Shown here: positions 43,627 to 53,399 of the stretch, piece after piece
How the letters are laid out: every line of letters begins with the position of its first letter
Numbering within the stretch: the first letter of the stretch is position 1
Origin: Enoplolaimus lenunculus
Lineage: Eukaryota > Nematoda > Enoplea > Enoplida > Thoracostomopsidae
Direction: 5' to 3'
Assembly: GCA_030248215.1 (NCBI GenBank)
Contig: JASANG010001117.1
Span: forward strand, 87,501 to 151,500
Length of the DNA stretch: 64,000 nt
Notes under the pieces: model-generated
The model's database searches: none
Told to the model about the DNA's origin: nothing
The model's input: only the letters and a program-made list of their open reading frames with translations
Translations under genes and position numbers: made by a program

Positions 43627-44050
43627 CAAGAGTGTATGATACAAGAGTATACAAAACGCAACGCCCGGTCGTACATTTTGTATGTACCATGCGAAACACC
43701 AAATGATACAATGATCAGTGGCAAGGTTAGCTATGTAACTGCGTATATTCTGCGTAGAAAAGAATGTATTCAACGCGCGTTGTGTTTTTGGTCCTATCAG
43801 CCTTCATTTCAGGAGTGTAGAAAACACCGACTCTCAATTTATACGTCTAAAGGTTGCAGTTATAAAGTTGTTTCGCTTATAACCTTTTAAAACCATGCCA
43901 ATTCTACGTTTCAGACAGCAACGACCGCTGAAAACGCAATGAGTGCTGGCACGTCTTACTGCAACGCAAAGTTTGCCAAGTTGCACACTTGGGCCCAAAT
44001 CGTCATTACCGGCTCCTGCTACCAAGAGTTAATGAGTAAAAGTGTGACAC
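43627..44050. mobile_element. AAGAGTGTGCAAC repeat, copy 3
   Basis: Contains AAGAGTGTATGATACAAGAG, AAAACGCAACGCCCGGTCG and GTTTGCCAAGTTGCACACTTGG. Word order matches copies 1 and 2, though it is diverged and longer. Confidence 0.5.
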
Positions 44051-44065
44051 TTGCGATATTAATTG

Positions 44066-44325
44066 TCAATCTGTGCACTCAAAATAATATTTCTGATATT
44101 TAAGAAAAAATATCTTACATTTCTGAAATAAGGTTAGCAAGGTGCGCTTGAAAAGTATTTCTGTTATAACAGAAAAGTTTTCAAACAAGTTTTGAAATAA
44201 AGTCTGAAAATAAACGTTTTCATGTTATTTTTAGAAAAATTGTTTTAAATATTAGAAAAACGTTTCAGATTTGCCACAGAAAATACTTTTCTGAATAAAT
44301 TCAGAAATACTTTTTTGTGTGTTTA
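44066..44325. mobile_element. GTATTTCTGA MITE, copy 3
   Basis: Starts AAAATAATATTTCTGATATT and ends CAGAAATACTTTTTTGTGTG. It includes the palindrome TTTCTGTTATAACAGAAA as in copy 1. Confidence 0.7.
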
Positions 44326-44564
44326 GCGTCATATGGTCCTTTATCCTTCATACATTGGCTCTATTGCGAGCATCGAATGCTCATTTTCAACGTCAAATAA
44401 AGCAGGGAACGAGTACAGTATTGTAGACAGCATGTTGCAGTGGGCCTGTAACAGATTTAATGCGCGAAGATACCGTTATACCCATATCCTGATCAAGGAA
44501 TGTCGTCATATTGAGACCACGTGATACCACAAATAGCAACAGCTAACATTTTTTGTAAAGTGTC
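44326..44564. other. No supported gene
   Basis: A plus frame of 63 codons (44333-44524) lies between two repeats. I see no domain or splice sites. Confidence 0.3.
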
Positions 44565-44960
44565 ACACCTTATTTGGTATTACGCACTCTTGCTATTACC
44601 AAGAGTGGACGATTTTCACAAGAGTGTGCAACTGGGTACATTCTGTACACAAAACAATGTACCCAGCGCACGTTGTATTTTTGACCTACCCCCTTATTTG
44701 GGGGGAACGTTGAATCACTATTTTGAATTTTAGTTAAAGTCGCTCCGATTATATTTTAACTCTTATGTTTACTATGTAGATTAAGTGGTGACTACCCCCC
44801 AAATCGGTGGGGGGGGGGGTCGAGCAAAAATGCAACGCGTGCTGGTACACTTTGTTCCATGCACTACCGCATCAGTTGCACACTCTTCTGCAAGTGGACA
44901 TCATCCACTCTTGCTATTACCAAGAGTGTATGATACAGAGTATGACACTTCTCCAATCAT
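44565..44960. mobile_element. AAGAGTGTGCAAC repeat, copy 4
   Basis: CACAAGAGTGTGCAACTGGG and GTTGCACACTCTTCTGC face each other around CACGTTGTATTTTTGACC and CGAGCAAAAATGCAACGCG. TATTACCAAGAGTGGACGAT and TATTACCAAGAGTGTATGAT stand near the outer edges. Confidence 0.6.
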
Positions 44961-45540
44961 TTATTCATGCGATGTAGCATTACTCGGTCATAAAGTAGCG
45001 GTACCACTCTTTGATCGAGGAGGGGTATCAGATTCGTCCGGACTACACACAAAATAAATTGTCTCATATTCAAGAAATATTGTTTCAAATTTAAGACAAT
45101 TATGTCTTAATACGGACTGCAGACATATATGTGTGTTCGGAGAGCCTGAACTCAATCCAAACTTTTCTTGGAATTTGATTATTTATATACACTCGCGAGG
45201 TGTTAAACGGAGCAACTTTTTACATACATAAAAATCAAAAAATTAGCTCTTGAATATAAGACAAATTTATGTCTCACAGTGTCGTTGAAATCCTATTAAT
45301 GTGAGATCGGTTTTGGCAGGGACCCAGGTGCCCGGCACTCACCCGTCCATAGCGAAGAAACGAGTTAACTAAAACACTTTCAATTATTCACTATAACTCA
45401 TTTGAACATCACAAAATGCCCTGTAGGTTAAATTTTTTTATTCTAAACATCAAATGCAAAGTCTGTGTACAATGGAGAGACAGCATGGCGATATCCCCTT
45501 TAAAACTTTTCGAAAACCGAAAAACTGTCACTCTTACAGG
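44961..45540. other. Spacer with AAGACAATTATGTCTTAA words
   Basis: Near 45045-45140 inverted words (ACACACAAAATAAATTGTCT, TTAAGACAATTATGTCTTAA, ATATATGTGTGT) suggest a small palindromic element. No gene is seen. Confidence 0.35.
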
Positions 45541-45850
45541 TTTTAACCCTTTCTCACATGAATATTTTCAATTTCATATGAGATGAACTTTCAAGATAAT
45601 GCGGGGTTCACGTTATAACCGGGACAGGTTGGGACACGTTTTGTCCCTATTTCGATCCCCTGTCTCTCGGGTGGGAGGCGTTTACGATGACCACTGGGGG
45701 ATGACCACTGTGGGCTCTCACGTCTTGTAGAGATTTTGCACTGCACATATATGTTAGAATTGTTAAACATTGCTCACAGTGTCTGTGTTGCTCATACATT
45801 ACTTGTATTTAGTTGCTCATAGTATACTCTATGAGTTAAAGGTTAAGATA
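45541..45850 (-). repeat. tRNA-derived SINE, copy 2
   Basis: As written on the plus strand it has AACCCTTTCTCACATGAATA, a B-box complement region TTTCGATCCCC, GTGGGAGGCGTTTACGATGACC and CTCACGTCTTGTAGAG, colinear with 12985-13250. Confidence 0.6.
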
Positions 45851-46345
45851 ATCCATGGGGATCCCAAAACCCACGAATCTGTCTCGGTTGCTACCGCTCG
45901 CTGGTAAAAACTGTTACATAAAATCTAAGCTGGCCGATATGTACTTCTACCTACGCGCCTGATTAAAGCAAGCTTCTGCCCACTGGTCGATCCAAACCGG
46001 TTGCTATCCGGGCATCGACCCTCCAACCCGAATCAAACCCAAAAATGCACGGTGCTATGTTTAATTTCTATTCAAAACAACGTTTGCTATCCGCAACATT
46101 TGGTCTTAGCCTTTTCCACTGTGTATGTGTGGTCAGACTGTCACTGACAGACAAACATACAACGCACGTGAGAAAGATGAAATAGAACAAAAAAGACTAC
46201 ATATGGCTAATACTGTCCTAATTAGGCCTAATCACTGTGAAACACGTAATTGTTTAAGCTCACGTTTTTGTGCTACAAACGTGTTATGTTTTCCAAAGCC
46301 CTTAGCCAGATTTATGCCAATGGACGCTCAACATTTGCCCATCCT
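45851..46345. other. No gene seen
   Basis: Spacer. A 74-codon plus frame at 46125-46349 has no support and runs into the satellite. Confidence 0.35.
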
Positions 46346-47245
46346 CTAAGAAAAGTTTCAACCTCTGGTATAACGTCATCTGTATTGTTTAGAGTCGTTT
46401 TGTGAAAAACGTTTAGTCCATCCACATTTCAGAATGTTGACCTGGCTACGAGCCTGTGTGATTTTCAAAGGGGGATTCACAAAACGTTTTTCAGAAAATA
46501 CTCTAAACAATACCGATTACTTTATAAGAGAGGTTGAAACTTTTCTTAGAGTTTCAACCTCCTTATAAAGTCATCGGTATTGTTTAGAGTTCTTTTGTGA
46601 AAAACGTTTAGTCCATCCACATTTCAGAATGTTGATCTGGCTACGAGCCTGTGTGATTTTCAAAGGGGGATTCACAAAACGTTTTTCAGAAAATACTCTA
46701 AACAATACAGATGACTTTATAAGAGAGGTTGAAACGTTTCTTAGAGTTTCAACCTCCTTATAAAGTCATCGGTATTGTTTAGAGTTTTTTTGCGAAAAAC
46801 GTTTAGTCCATCCACATTTCAGAATGTTGACCTGGCTACGAGCCTGTGTGATTTTCAAAGGGGGATTCACAAAACGTTTTTCATAAAATACTCTAAACAA
46901 TACAGATGACTTTATAAGAGAGGTTGAAACGTTTCTAAGAGTTTCAACCTCCTTATAAAGTCATCGGTATTGTTTAGAGTCGTTTTGTGAAAAACGTTTC
47001 GTCCATCCACATTTCAGAATGTTGACCTGGCTACGAGCCTGTGTGATTATGAAAGGTGGATTCACAAAACGTTTTTCAGAAAATACTCTAATCAATACAG
47101 ATGACTTTATAAGAGAGGTTGAAACTTTTCTTAGAGTTTCAACCTCTGGTATAAAGTCATCGGTATTGTTTAGAGTTTTTTGCGAAAAACGCTTAGCCCA
47201 TCCACCTTTCAGAATGTTGACCTGGCTACGAGCCTGTGTGATAAT
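46346..47245. repeat. 195-bp palindromic satellite, about five units
   Basis: AGAATGTTGACCTGGCTACG starts at 46431, 46626, 46821, 47016 and 47211, an exact 195-bp period (one unit has GATCTGG). Each unit is itself an inverted repeat: TTATAAAGTCATCGGTATTG / CAATACAGATGACTTTATAA and AAAACGTTT on both sides of the GCTACGAGCCTG centre. The units are nearly identical. Frames on both strands are satellite translations. Confidence 0.95.
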
Positions 47246-47251
47246 AAATTT

Positions 47252-47425
47252 GGCCAATGTGACTTTTAGAGCCGTAACAGCAGATTAAGCGTATTTCTAA
47301 GCCTAAGCCTAAGTCTAAGCCTAGGCCTAAGCCTAAGCATAAGCAAAATAATTTAGTGTAGAATGTAAGAATACTCTTTTACAGAGCCACCAGGAACCGG
47401 GACGATCGTAAAAGTAACATGGGCC
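47252..47425. mobile_element. TAG element, end type 2, reverse orientation
   Basis: Starts GGCCAATGTGACTTTTAGAG and ends CGTAAAAGTAACATGGGCC. It sits right beside the 195-bp array. The flanks ATAAATTT and ATGAATTC match at six positions. Confidence 0.85.
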
Positions 47426-47595
47426 ATGAATTCTGTATTTTTGTTTTTTAAACAAAGTATTAATAAAAAAGCCTTAAAAATACACATAACAAACAGTTCA
47501 AACTAAAATCTCTTTTCTATACAGAAAATGGTTTCCATCATATTTTTGATCTGTTTCACCGTTTAAGGTTACAGCGGAATAAATTAAAGCCACTG
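47426..47595. other. No gene seen
   Basis: Short A+T-rich spacer. Confidence 0.4.
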
Positions 47596-47599
47596 GCAT

Positions 47600-47692
47600 G
47601 GCTCGAGTGCAAAGCTTTTATAGCTGAGTGGTGATGGTAAACGCCTCGCGTCCGAGAGACTAGCGTTCAAATCCTAGTTTGGCAACAGGTGT
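47600..47692 (+). repeat. tRNA-derived SINE, fragment
   Basis: TATAGCTGAGTGGTGATGG (A box) and GCGTTCAAATCC (B box) stand about 35 bp apart, matching the head of the SINE at 13 kb. The body is cut off by the MITE at 47697. Confidence 0.65.
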
Positions 47693-47696
47693 CTGA

Positions 47697-47893
47697 CAGG
47701 GTTTTCCAGAGGAACTAAATTTAGCCGGAACAGGAACAGAAATTGAATTTTTTTGCATTACAATGATTAGAAATAGTTTAACACAAAACAGTAAAAAAAT
47801 TTCCGCTCCTGCATCTTTAAATACAGGAACAGGGACAGGAATTGAATTTATGCAGGAATTCCGGCCGGAACAACTAATTCCAGTTGAACCCTG
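47697..47893. mobile_element. CCGGAAC hAT-type MITE, copy 2
   Basis: Starts CAGGGTTTTCCAGAGGAAC and ends CCAGTTGAACCCTG. AACAGAAATTGAATTTTTTT and ACAGGAATTGAATTTATGC face each other. The flanks share TGTCTGA. Confidence 0.75.
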
Positions 47894-47980
47894 GCTGTCT
47901 GAATATATAGAAAATATTCATGCAGGAAATGGTTAGAGGCTTTATTAAGAAAACCTTAATTGACGCTATTGCACGATGCA

Positions 47981-48232
47981 CACTGTAAATTTCAGAGAGT
48001 TGATCTCAACTCAGAATGAGTTGAATCACTCAGTCTGAGTTAGGACAATCAGAACTCAGAATTTGGAGTTGATTCAAGTCACTTTGAGTTAATTAATCAA
48101 CTCATCCAGAGTCAACTCAACACAGAGTGAGAATCAACTCAACTCAGAGTGTGTTAATGTTTACTGATATTAATCCAGAATTAACCAACTCGCTAACTGA
48201 ATTGATTAATCAATTCATTGGAATGTACAGTG
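47981..48232. mobile_element. GAGTTGA MITE
   Basis: Starts CACTGTAAATTTCAGAGAGT and ends CATTGGAATGTACAGTG. A well-preserved copy in the reverse orientation to 15179-15430. Confidence 0.8.
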
Positions 48233-48715
48233 CACTTGGCTGGTTAAACTCTGATTTCCCGAAATTACGGAACCACACACCAGCAGAACTCTCAAAATAA
48301 GGCAGACTCGCCAAAACACTAATACTTGGTTATCTGAATCAAAATCTTATACTTTCATAGCTTAAAATCAAGAAATGTTTATGGTTTAAAAATACAAAAT
48401 ATATCGAAAAGTATACAGCAGTTGCCAATAGTCCGTATATGAAATAATAATATGACTTTAACCACAGGGTACAACTGTGTTGTGTTGATTAATAAGTTAA
48501 GGTTGAACTTTTTTGGCTGGCTTGATTATGATATAATTATATTGGGTTTTATAGCCAAAAAATTGACAGAAGAAATTGTTCAATAGCACCATTTTACTGT
48601 AGGTATTCAACGTAGGCTGCTATGCCATTCAAAACCTTATTTTAGTACTTTTTTGTGCCTACACAACGCGTTAAGAAACACAACGCTGGGTTTGCGGAGT
48701 TGATATGATTGCGTT
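48233..48715. other. No gene seen
   Basis: A+T-rich spacer with no supported feature. Confidence 0.4.
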
Positions 48716-49241
48716 ATTTCCTACAAGGGGCATACAAGGAATTTAGATGACTTACAAACGAGGCGTACACTGTTTTTTTGGAAAAGTGGAAAAATGTAAA
48801 ACAAATTATTAGGGTCTGCAACTACGTTTTGGTATTTTAAACCGACCGGGCACGAATGATTTTAGAAAATTTTTTAAATATTTTACGCTGTCGAGGGTTC
48901 AGACTACCAGGGCGCAACTACAAATTTTTTTGGGTTCAGAAATTAGCCAGGATGGGGGCGTCACGGTCGTCTGTGGAAAATTATATTTGGGGGCACCGAA
49001 TAGTTTTGGGGCCCCCTACAATTGTAATTGAAGATTGTTTACTTTTAGACGGTGTCTGATTAAAGATTGTTTACTTTTAGACGGAGTCTGTTTGCCGGGG
49101 GCACCAGCCAAATTAGGGAGAACGGTCTCCCAAATGCCCCCATGGAGACACCTTAGATGACCGGAATTTCAAATCATCAAAGGAACATCGCGAAAGGAAC
49201 CGAGCAAAAAACCTAATAACATTTATCGTAGTTAGAAGGTC
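48716..49241. repeat. CCGTAGCC-like fragment and a 33-bp doublet
   Basis: CATACAAGGAATTTAGATGA CTTACAAACGAGGCGTACAC (48730-48769) is repeated in diverged form at 51728-51768. At 49029-49085 the phrase AAGATTGTTTACTTTTAGAC occurs twice, 33 bp apart. No coding signal. Confidence 0.5.
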
Positions 49242-49249
49242 ACGTTTAA

Positions 49250-49453
49250 GAGCCATGTAAAGAACGGGGGCGGAACAGTATTATAAGCATATTCTTAAGC
49301 CAAAGCTTAAGCCTAAGCCTTAGCGTAACGCTGAATTTATTCCTAGCCGAAGCCTAATCCTACACCTAAGCCAAGCAAGAAATAGTCTAAAGCTTAAGCT
49401 TACTCAATTCTAGTCCGGCACGAAAACATTCCGCCCCTGATCTTTACATGGGC
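49250..49453. mobile_element. TAG element, end type 1, reverse orientation
   Basis: Starts GAGCCATGTAAAGAACGGGG and ends CCCTGATCTTTACATGGGC. The flanks ACGTTTAA and ACGTCTAA are an 8-bp duplication with one mismatch. Confidence 0.85.
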
Positions 49454-49574
49454 ACGTCTAAGTATATAGATTCTGGCAAACAATATATACAATTGCGAAA
49501 CACTGTTAATATCCATTATGACTTTACAATAAATATGAATTGGTGCCTGTACTCTTTCAATACAAGCTTAAGCC

Positions 49575-49645
49575 TTCCAGCGCTCGAGCGTCCTGCTCCT
49601 ATACCTGAGTGGTGATGGTAATGGGTCATCCACGTTATACTGTCT
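49575..49645 (+). repeat. tRNA-derived SINE, head fragment
   Basis: GCGCTCGAGCGTCCTGCTCC TATACCTGAGTGGTGATGG matches the 5' head of the SINE copies. It stops at the start of the C-rich block. Confidence 0.6.
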
Positions 49646-49654
49646 ACGCTACTG

Positions 49655-49881
49655 TAAAAACTCCCCCCACTTCCGCCCCCCTCCCTTTTTAGTTGCGTTT
49701 ACTAAATGACTGTCCAATCCCCCCCTCTCCTGTATCCCCCTCCCGACACCCCCCCCCCCCCCCACCCCCCCTACTCTCTCCCCCTCCCTCCCCACCCTTC
49801 CCCCACTACCCTCATCAAAACACTTCTTTCCCCCCTCTCATACACACTTCTCTTTTATAATAAATTTCTTTTGTTTTACAG
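49655..49881 (+). other. Pyrimidine-rich intron end with splice acceptor
   Basis: Runs of C (up to 17) and CT-rich DNA lead to a candidate branch sequence TTTACTAAATGAC and finally AATTTCTTTTGTTTTACAG, a near-ideal metazoan acceptor with AG at 49880-49881. The C-rich composition is unlike anything else in the window. Confidence 0.6.
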
Positions 49882-50118
49882 AGTCTGTCTGAAGGGACTA
49901 TTGTAGAGCTTAATATTGAGTATGCCGCAACCACGGGCGAAAGAAGGGTGCAACTACCGTTGGGCTTGGTGTGCGAAGTTAAAGGGTTCCCACTCGCCCG
50001 TCCTCCCCTGGGGGACAACAGTGTAGGGTTCCGGAGCTATATACTTACACCCCAGCCGCCGCCCCCCCCCTCACCGGTCACGACAAAATTTGTTTTCGAC
50101 AGGGACACCGGGGTTTAA
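49882..50118 (+). CDS. Candidate exon, appendage-like domain, weakly like BBS9/PTHB1
   Basis: Directly after the acceptor only one of three frames is open. It reads SLSEGTIVELNIEYAATTGE, then RRVQLPLGLVCEVKGFPLAR, PPLGDNSVGFRSYILTPQ, a Pro run and TTKFVFDRDTGV before TAA at 50116. The order EG...Y...G..RVQ..LPL.LVC followed by K..-D recalls, from memory, the GAE-like appendage region of BBS9 (PTHB1), a BBSome subunit for ciliary membrane traffic, where RVxxCxxxLPLxLxC is followed by KxTIDTN. Beyond the stop the same frame continues with SNLLCLNGAGRSLTSYLLPAKT, which loosely recalls the next BBS9 strand (GGxxxTVLASKT). Adaptin-ear domains share the LPL pattern, so the family is uncertain. The stop codon, the homopolymers and the absence of neighbouring BBS9 exons suggest a pseudogene fragment or sequencing errors. 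Confidence 0.4.
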   Translation, partial: SLSEGTIVELNIEYAATTGERRVQLPLGLVCEVKGFPLARPPLGDNSVGFRSYILTPQPPPPPSPVTTKFVFDRDTGV

Positions 50119-50560
50119 CTTTCTGGTATACCAGAGTTATTATATTCTAACCTGCTCTGCTTGAATGGGGCGGGTCGTTCTCTTACAAGTTATCTTTTAC
50201 CGGCAAAAACCTTCCTGCCCCCTCTTTTAAAAATTACCTGAGTGCAGTTAATTTTTAAGAAAGTAAAATTTTTAGAACACTGCAACGTTTTTAAAACAAG
50301 CCCTAGTTACGGGCTGTGGACTGTCAACAAGCTCTTTTTCGGACCTCCCGATGCCAAACCCCCTGCCCAGACACTACCTATTTTTCCTTAGCCCCCCCGA
50401 AGGGACTACTGCCAAAACGAACAAGCTACGCCCACCTTGTGTAAAGTCCTAACAACAAACAACAACGGCGTTTTGTCCACCCCCTCAAACCGGGGGGGGG
50501 GAAAATTTTAAAATAGACGGGAACCCAAAAAACCGGAACCCCCATAAACGCCTTCGAACT
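50119..50560 (+). other. Homopolymer-rich block after the candidate exon
   Basis: The unusual composition continues (CCCCCCC, GGGGGGGGGG). At 50378-50420 CTATTTTTCCTTAG is followed by a C run and GAAGGGACTACTGCC, a partial echo of the acceptor and GAAGGGACTATTGTAG at 49881. Frames are short. It may be decayed duplicate exon sequence or poorly resolved sequence. Confidence 0.35.
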
Positions 50561-50570
50561 GAAAACAGTC

Positions 50571-50690
50571 CTTAGGCTTAGGCTTAGGTTTCGGCTTAGG
50601 AATTCATTTTTGCAACGCTGATAGGCTTAGGCTAAGGAATACGCTTAATCTACTGTTATGTCCCTTAAAATAACAGCCCAAACGGTAGTA
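50571..50690. mobile_element. TAG element, end type 2, right half only
   Basis: TTAGGC words, GAATACGCTTAATCTACTG and CCCTTAAAATAACAGCCC form the right half. No left half is present, so the C-rich block may have replaced it or been joined to it. Confidence 0.65.
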
Positions 50691-51700
50691 ACCTTGGAAT
50701 ACTGGCACTAATAATTCTGCAACGTCTTGGCTGAAGTCTGATGCTAACCATAAACAAACAAAGCTTTGGTTTATAATAGTTTGAAAATGCTAATTTTTGA
50801 CAAAAACCCTGTCTCAGAATTCAACTGAATATGTATTAGACGAAAAATTACATAGCTACTAAATTTGCATATTCAGAAAATATATTTTAGTTTGCAAGCT
50901 TAGCATATTGGGTTAATTTTTATGGAAGTTAATATTATACGCTGGACCGGTAAGATTTTGATACCAGCGATACCGCAATGCCCAACGACCAAAGTGCAAC
51001 CGGAATTCTGGTTCCGGTAGGGAAATCCGGTACTTTTCACTATCCGCTTCCGGTAAAAAATGTGGTGTTTTTCCGCCAGAATTTTCCGGTATTTTTGGTA
51101 TTGAAAAATTTTTTTCTCATTCGAAAATTTAAAAAAATGACATTCTAACTAATTTTTGTAAAATTGTCTGAGCGTGTATTGCCAAAATTTTCAATTTGTT
51201 CCATGTACTAGCGTGTTGCTCATTTGTCAGCAAACGAACATTAGCCACTCATGCTAACACGCAGTAGCATAGCGTTGTGGTCCGAAATATTTCAGTTTAA
51301 AGCGGTTTCTGGCCAAAACTGTATCAATACTTTCAAATTAACCAATTATGTCAAATGGCAAAAATTTATTATTTAATGTTGTAACCTCGTCATATTTTTC
51401 ACTTATTTGCCAAAAAAACACATTGCGACCCTCAGATAAACTTTTTTAATTACAAAATTTCCAGCAGAGCCCAACTGGTGGGGGGAATCAATTCCCAGCA
51501 CCCTCCGGATCCGCCACTGGCTTAAAAGTCTTGTTTTTCTAAGACAATGTCTATTCTCAAGATATTCCACACTACTTGAAATTAATATAAACGATGGTAA
51601 TTTGGCACACAAGAATACGCATATAATTTGGTAAAATAAACAACTGCGATGTGTCGCAAAAAGTTGGCAACATTAGTCCCATAACCAGCTGCCGTTGCTT
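50691..51700. other. Spacer with MITE fragments
   Basis: CCGGAATTCTGGTTCCGGTA (51001-51020) resembles the CCGGAAC family and CCGGATCCGCCACTGGC (51506-51522) is the end of a GGCGGATCC MITE. No gene is seen. Confidence 0.4.
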
Positions 51701-51850
51701 ATTTGGGGTTCAATTTCCTACAAACGGGCATACAAGGATTTTAGATGACTTACAAACAATGCTTACACTGTTTTTTGGCAAAGTGCGAAAATGTAAAAAA
51801 AATTTTAAGGTCTGCTGGCTCACCTTGGGTGCCCCTGTGGCTACAGCATG
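51701..51850. repeat. CCGTAGCC-like fragment, second of a pair
   Basis: CATACAAGGATTTTAGATGA CTTACAAACAATGCTTACAC corresponds to 48730-48769. GCTGGCTCACCTTGGGTGCC follows. Confidence 0.5.
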
Positions 51851-52137
51851 GAGAGATTTAAAAACTGTTTGCGCAATGCAAAACAAAGTTTCGAGTTTTG
51901 GATTTAAGTTGAAAAAAGTTTGGTTGAGTTAGAACTTCAACAATGCATCCTTTTTTTCAACTGGGCTCGTTTGCCAGTCGAAATCCATTTGGGTCGTTAT
52001 GAAATTATGGAATTAATTGAACCCAAATGCGACTATTTGCAGATTACAGCTTTCGCAACGAGGGACGCGGCATCCAGAAGACGGTCGGCCCTTATTTGGG
52101 CGACCCAAAAGTTCGACGGCATACGAACAGCAAAACT
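51851..52137. other. No supported gene
   Basis: A plus frame from 51920 includes FNWARLPVEIHLGRYEIMEL and ends in the next MITE. It has no recognised domain. Confidence 0.25.
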
Positions 52138-52305
52138 TCACTGCAAAAAATGATGAGATAAATTGACTCTCTCTGAAATAGGCTTTTCCTGACTACACAA
52201 AATGAGTCAAAATTCAACTCCGTCTGAGTCAAATTAGACAGAGTCGAATTTTGACTCATTTTGTGTAGTCAGGAAAAGCCTATTTTGGAAATCTCGTCTC
52301 TATGA
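52138..52305. mobile_element. TGCAAAAAATG MITE, copy 2
   Basis: Starts CACTGCAAAAAATGATGAG and continues with CTGACTACACAAAATGAGTC, AGACAGAGTCGAATTTTGAC and GTCAGGAAAAGCC. The right end is eroded. Confidence 0.6.
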
Positions 52306-52568
52306 GAACGAACTTTAATTTCAACTTGAATTGAAACTCGACCCTGGCATTTCAATATAAACCGACTCATGATTATTTCGAAAAATATCTTCAATATAGT
52401 ACAAAGTACGGGCTATAAAGACAAATGACAACATTCCTTACGTTTAAAGTGACGTCATGATCAACAAATCGCTGGAACGCTTAAACAGGGATGGATCGGG
52501 GGATATGGTTTATTGGGTGCCCCCGAACATATTTTGCAAGCAAAACAGTTCCGAGTTGAACGGCGTTA

Positions 52569-53399
52569 ATGGAAACGCGTATACACGACGAATTGTTTCT
52601 GTTTCGTGGTTTCCAGGAAGTTAACCCCTCTTATAAATTGAGCTGGGTCTGCCCCTATTTTATAAACGTAAGTTTTTTCAATTGTGAACTGGCTCAAACT
52701 CAAACCGGGTTAAGATGCGTTTGCCCGATATGCCAGATGACCAGTCCACTCCTGCATCCAAGAAATTGCTGGCAATCATTAACTAAAATTGCTTCAGGTT
52801 AAACTTAAACAACCTATAGAAACATTGTCTGAATTTCATTTCGGAAAAATATAACGTCATATAAACGAAAACACACTGTAAATTCAAACGAATTAATTAA
52901 CTCAGCAATAGAGAGTTACTAATTCCTAAGTGAACAGTTAACATTAACTCACACTGAATTGAGTTAATTCTCACTCTGAGTTCAGTTTATTCCGGGTAAG
53001 TTGAATAATAATGTCAGATTGAGTTTTATTGACTCATAATTCTGAGTTCTGTAAGTCCTAACTCAGACTCAGTGATTCAACTCATTCTGAGTTAAAATCA
53101 AGGGATTTACAGTGTAGCTTAAAACATATGGAATACAAAAGGTTGTTTTAAAGCCTAATAAAACTGCTATTTTCGTGCTTTTCCACGTCTCAAATGGTGA
53201 AATATCACCTTTACTCATCGCCTGGTACATTCTCATAACAACCTTACCATTCGAACAAATCCTTGGCGACATTGGGGCCGCTGTTCCGGCCCCAGATGAC
53301 CAGTTCCAAATATTTGGCAACGACAATTTCAAACAACAGGTTGAATTTGAATGCTGCAACCATCCAAACTCGTCATTTTCATCATGGAACGAACTGTGA
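52569..53399 (+). CDS. Possible two-exon gene model, unrecognised
   Basis: Exon 1 would start with ATG at 52569 (METRIHDELFLFRGFQEVNP, SYKLSWVCPYFIN) and end at AAC|GTAAGT near 52667, a consensus donor in phase 0. The intron would hold the GAGTTGA MITE at 52873-53114. Exon 2 would follow GGTTGTTTTAAAG near 53151 and read PNKTAIFVLFHVSNGEISPL, LIAWYILITTLPFEQILGDI, AAVPAPDDQFQIFGNDNFKQ, then QVEFECCNHPNSSFSSWNEL and TGA at 53397-53399. Phase matches. About 35% of exon 2 codons are RNY, above the 25% expected by chance. The hydrophobic stretch could be a membrane segment. No family is recognised and the exon 2 acceptor is weak. A minus-strand model covers the same DNA; at most one is right. Confidence 0.25.
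52873..53114. mobile_element. GAGTTGA MITE
   Basis: Starts CACTGTAAATTCAAACGAAT and ends CAAGGGATTTACAGTG, with GAGTTAATTCTCACTCTGAG inside. Confidence 0.75.

Noticed and set aside
43274-43639. Plus frame of 121 codons as a secreted protein
   Set aside because: The frame lacks an ATG near its start, has no clear acceptor, and its product is not recognised.
46961-47288. Frames of about 90 codons on both strands
   Set aside because: They lie within the 195-bp satellite and repeat with its period.
47600-47692. A functional tRNA gene
   Set aside because: A and B boxes are present but the acceptor and anticodon stems do not pair; the same head recurs in SINE copies.
49706-49906. Pro-rich plus frame in the C-rich block
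   Set aside because: It is a translation of the pyrimidine tract upstream of the acceptor, more likely intron.
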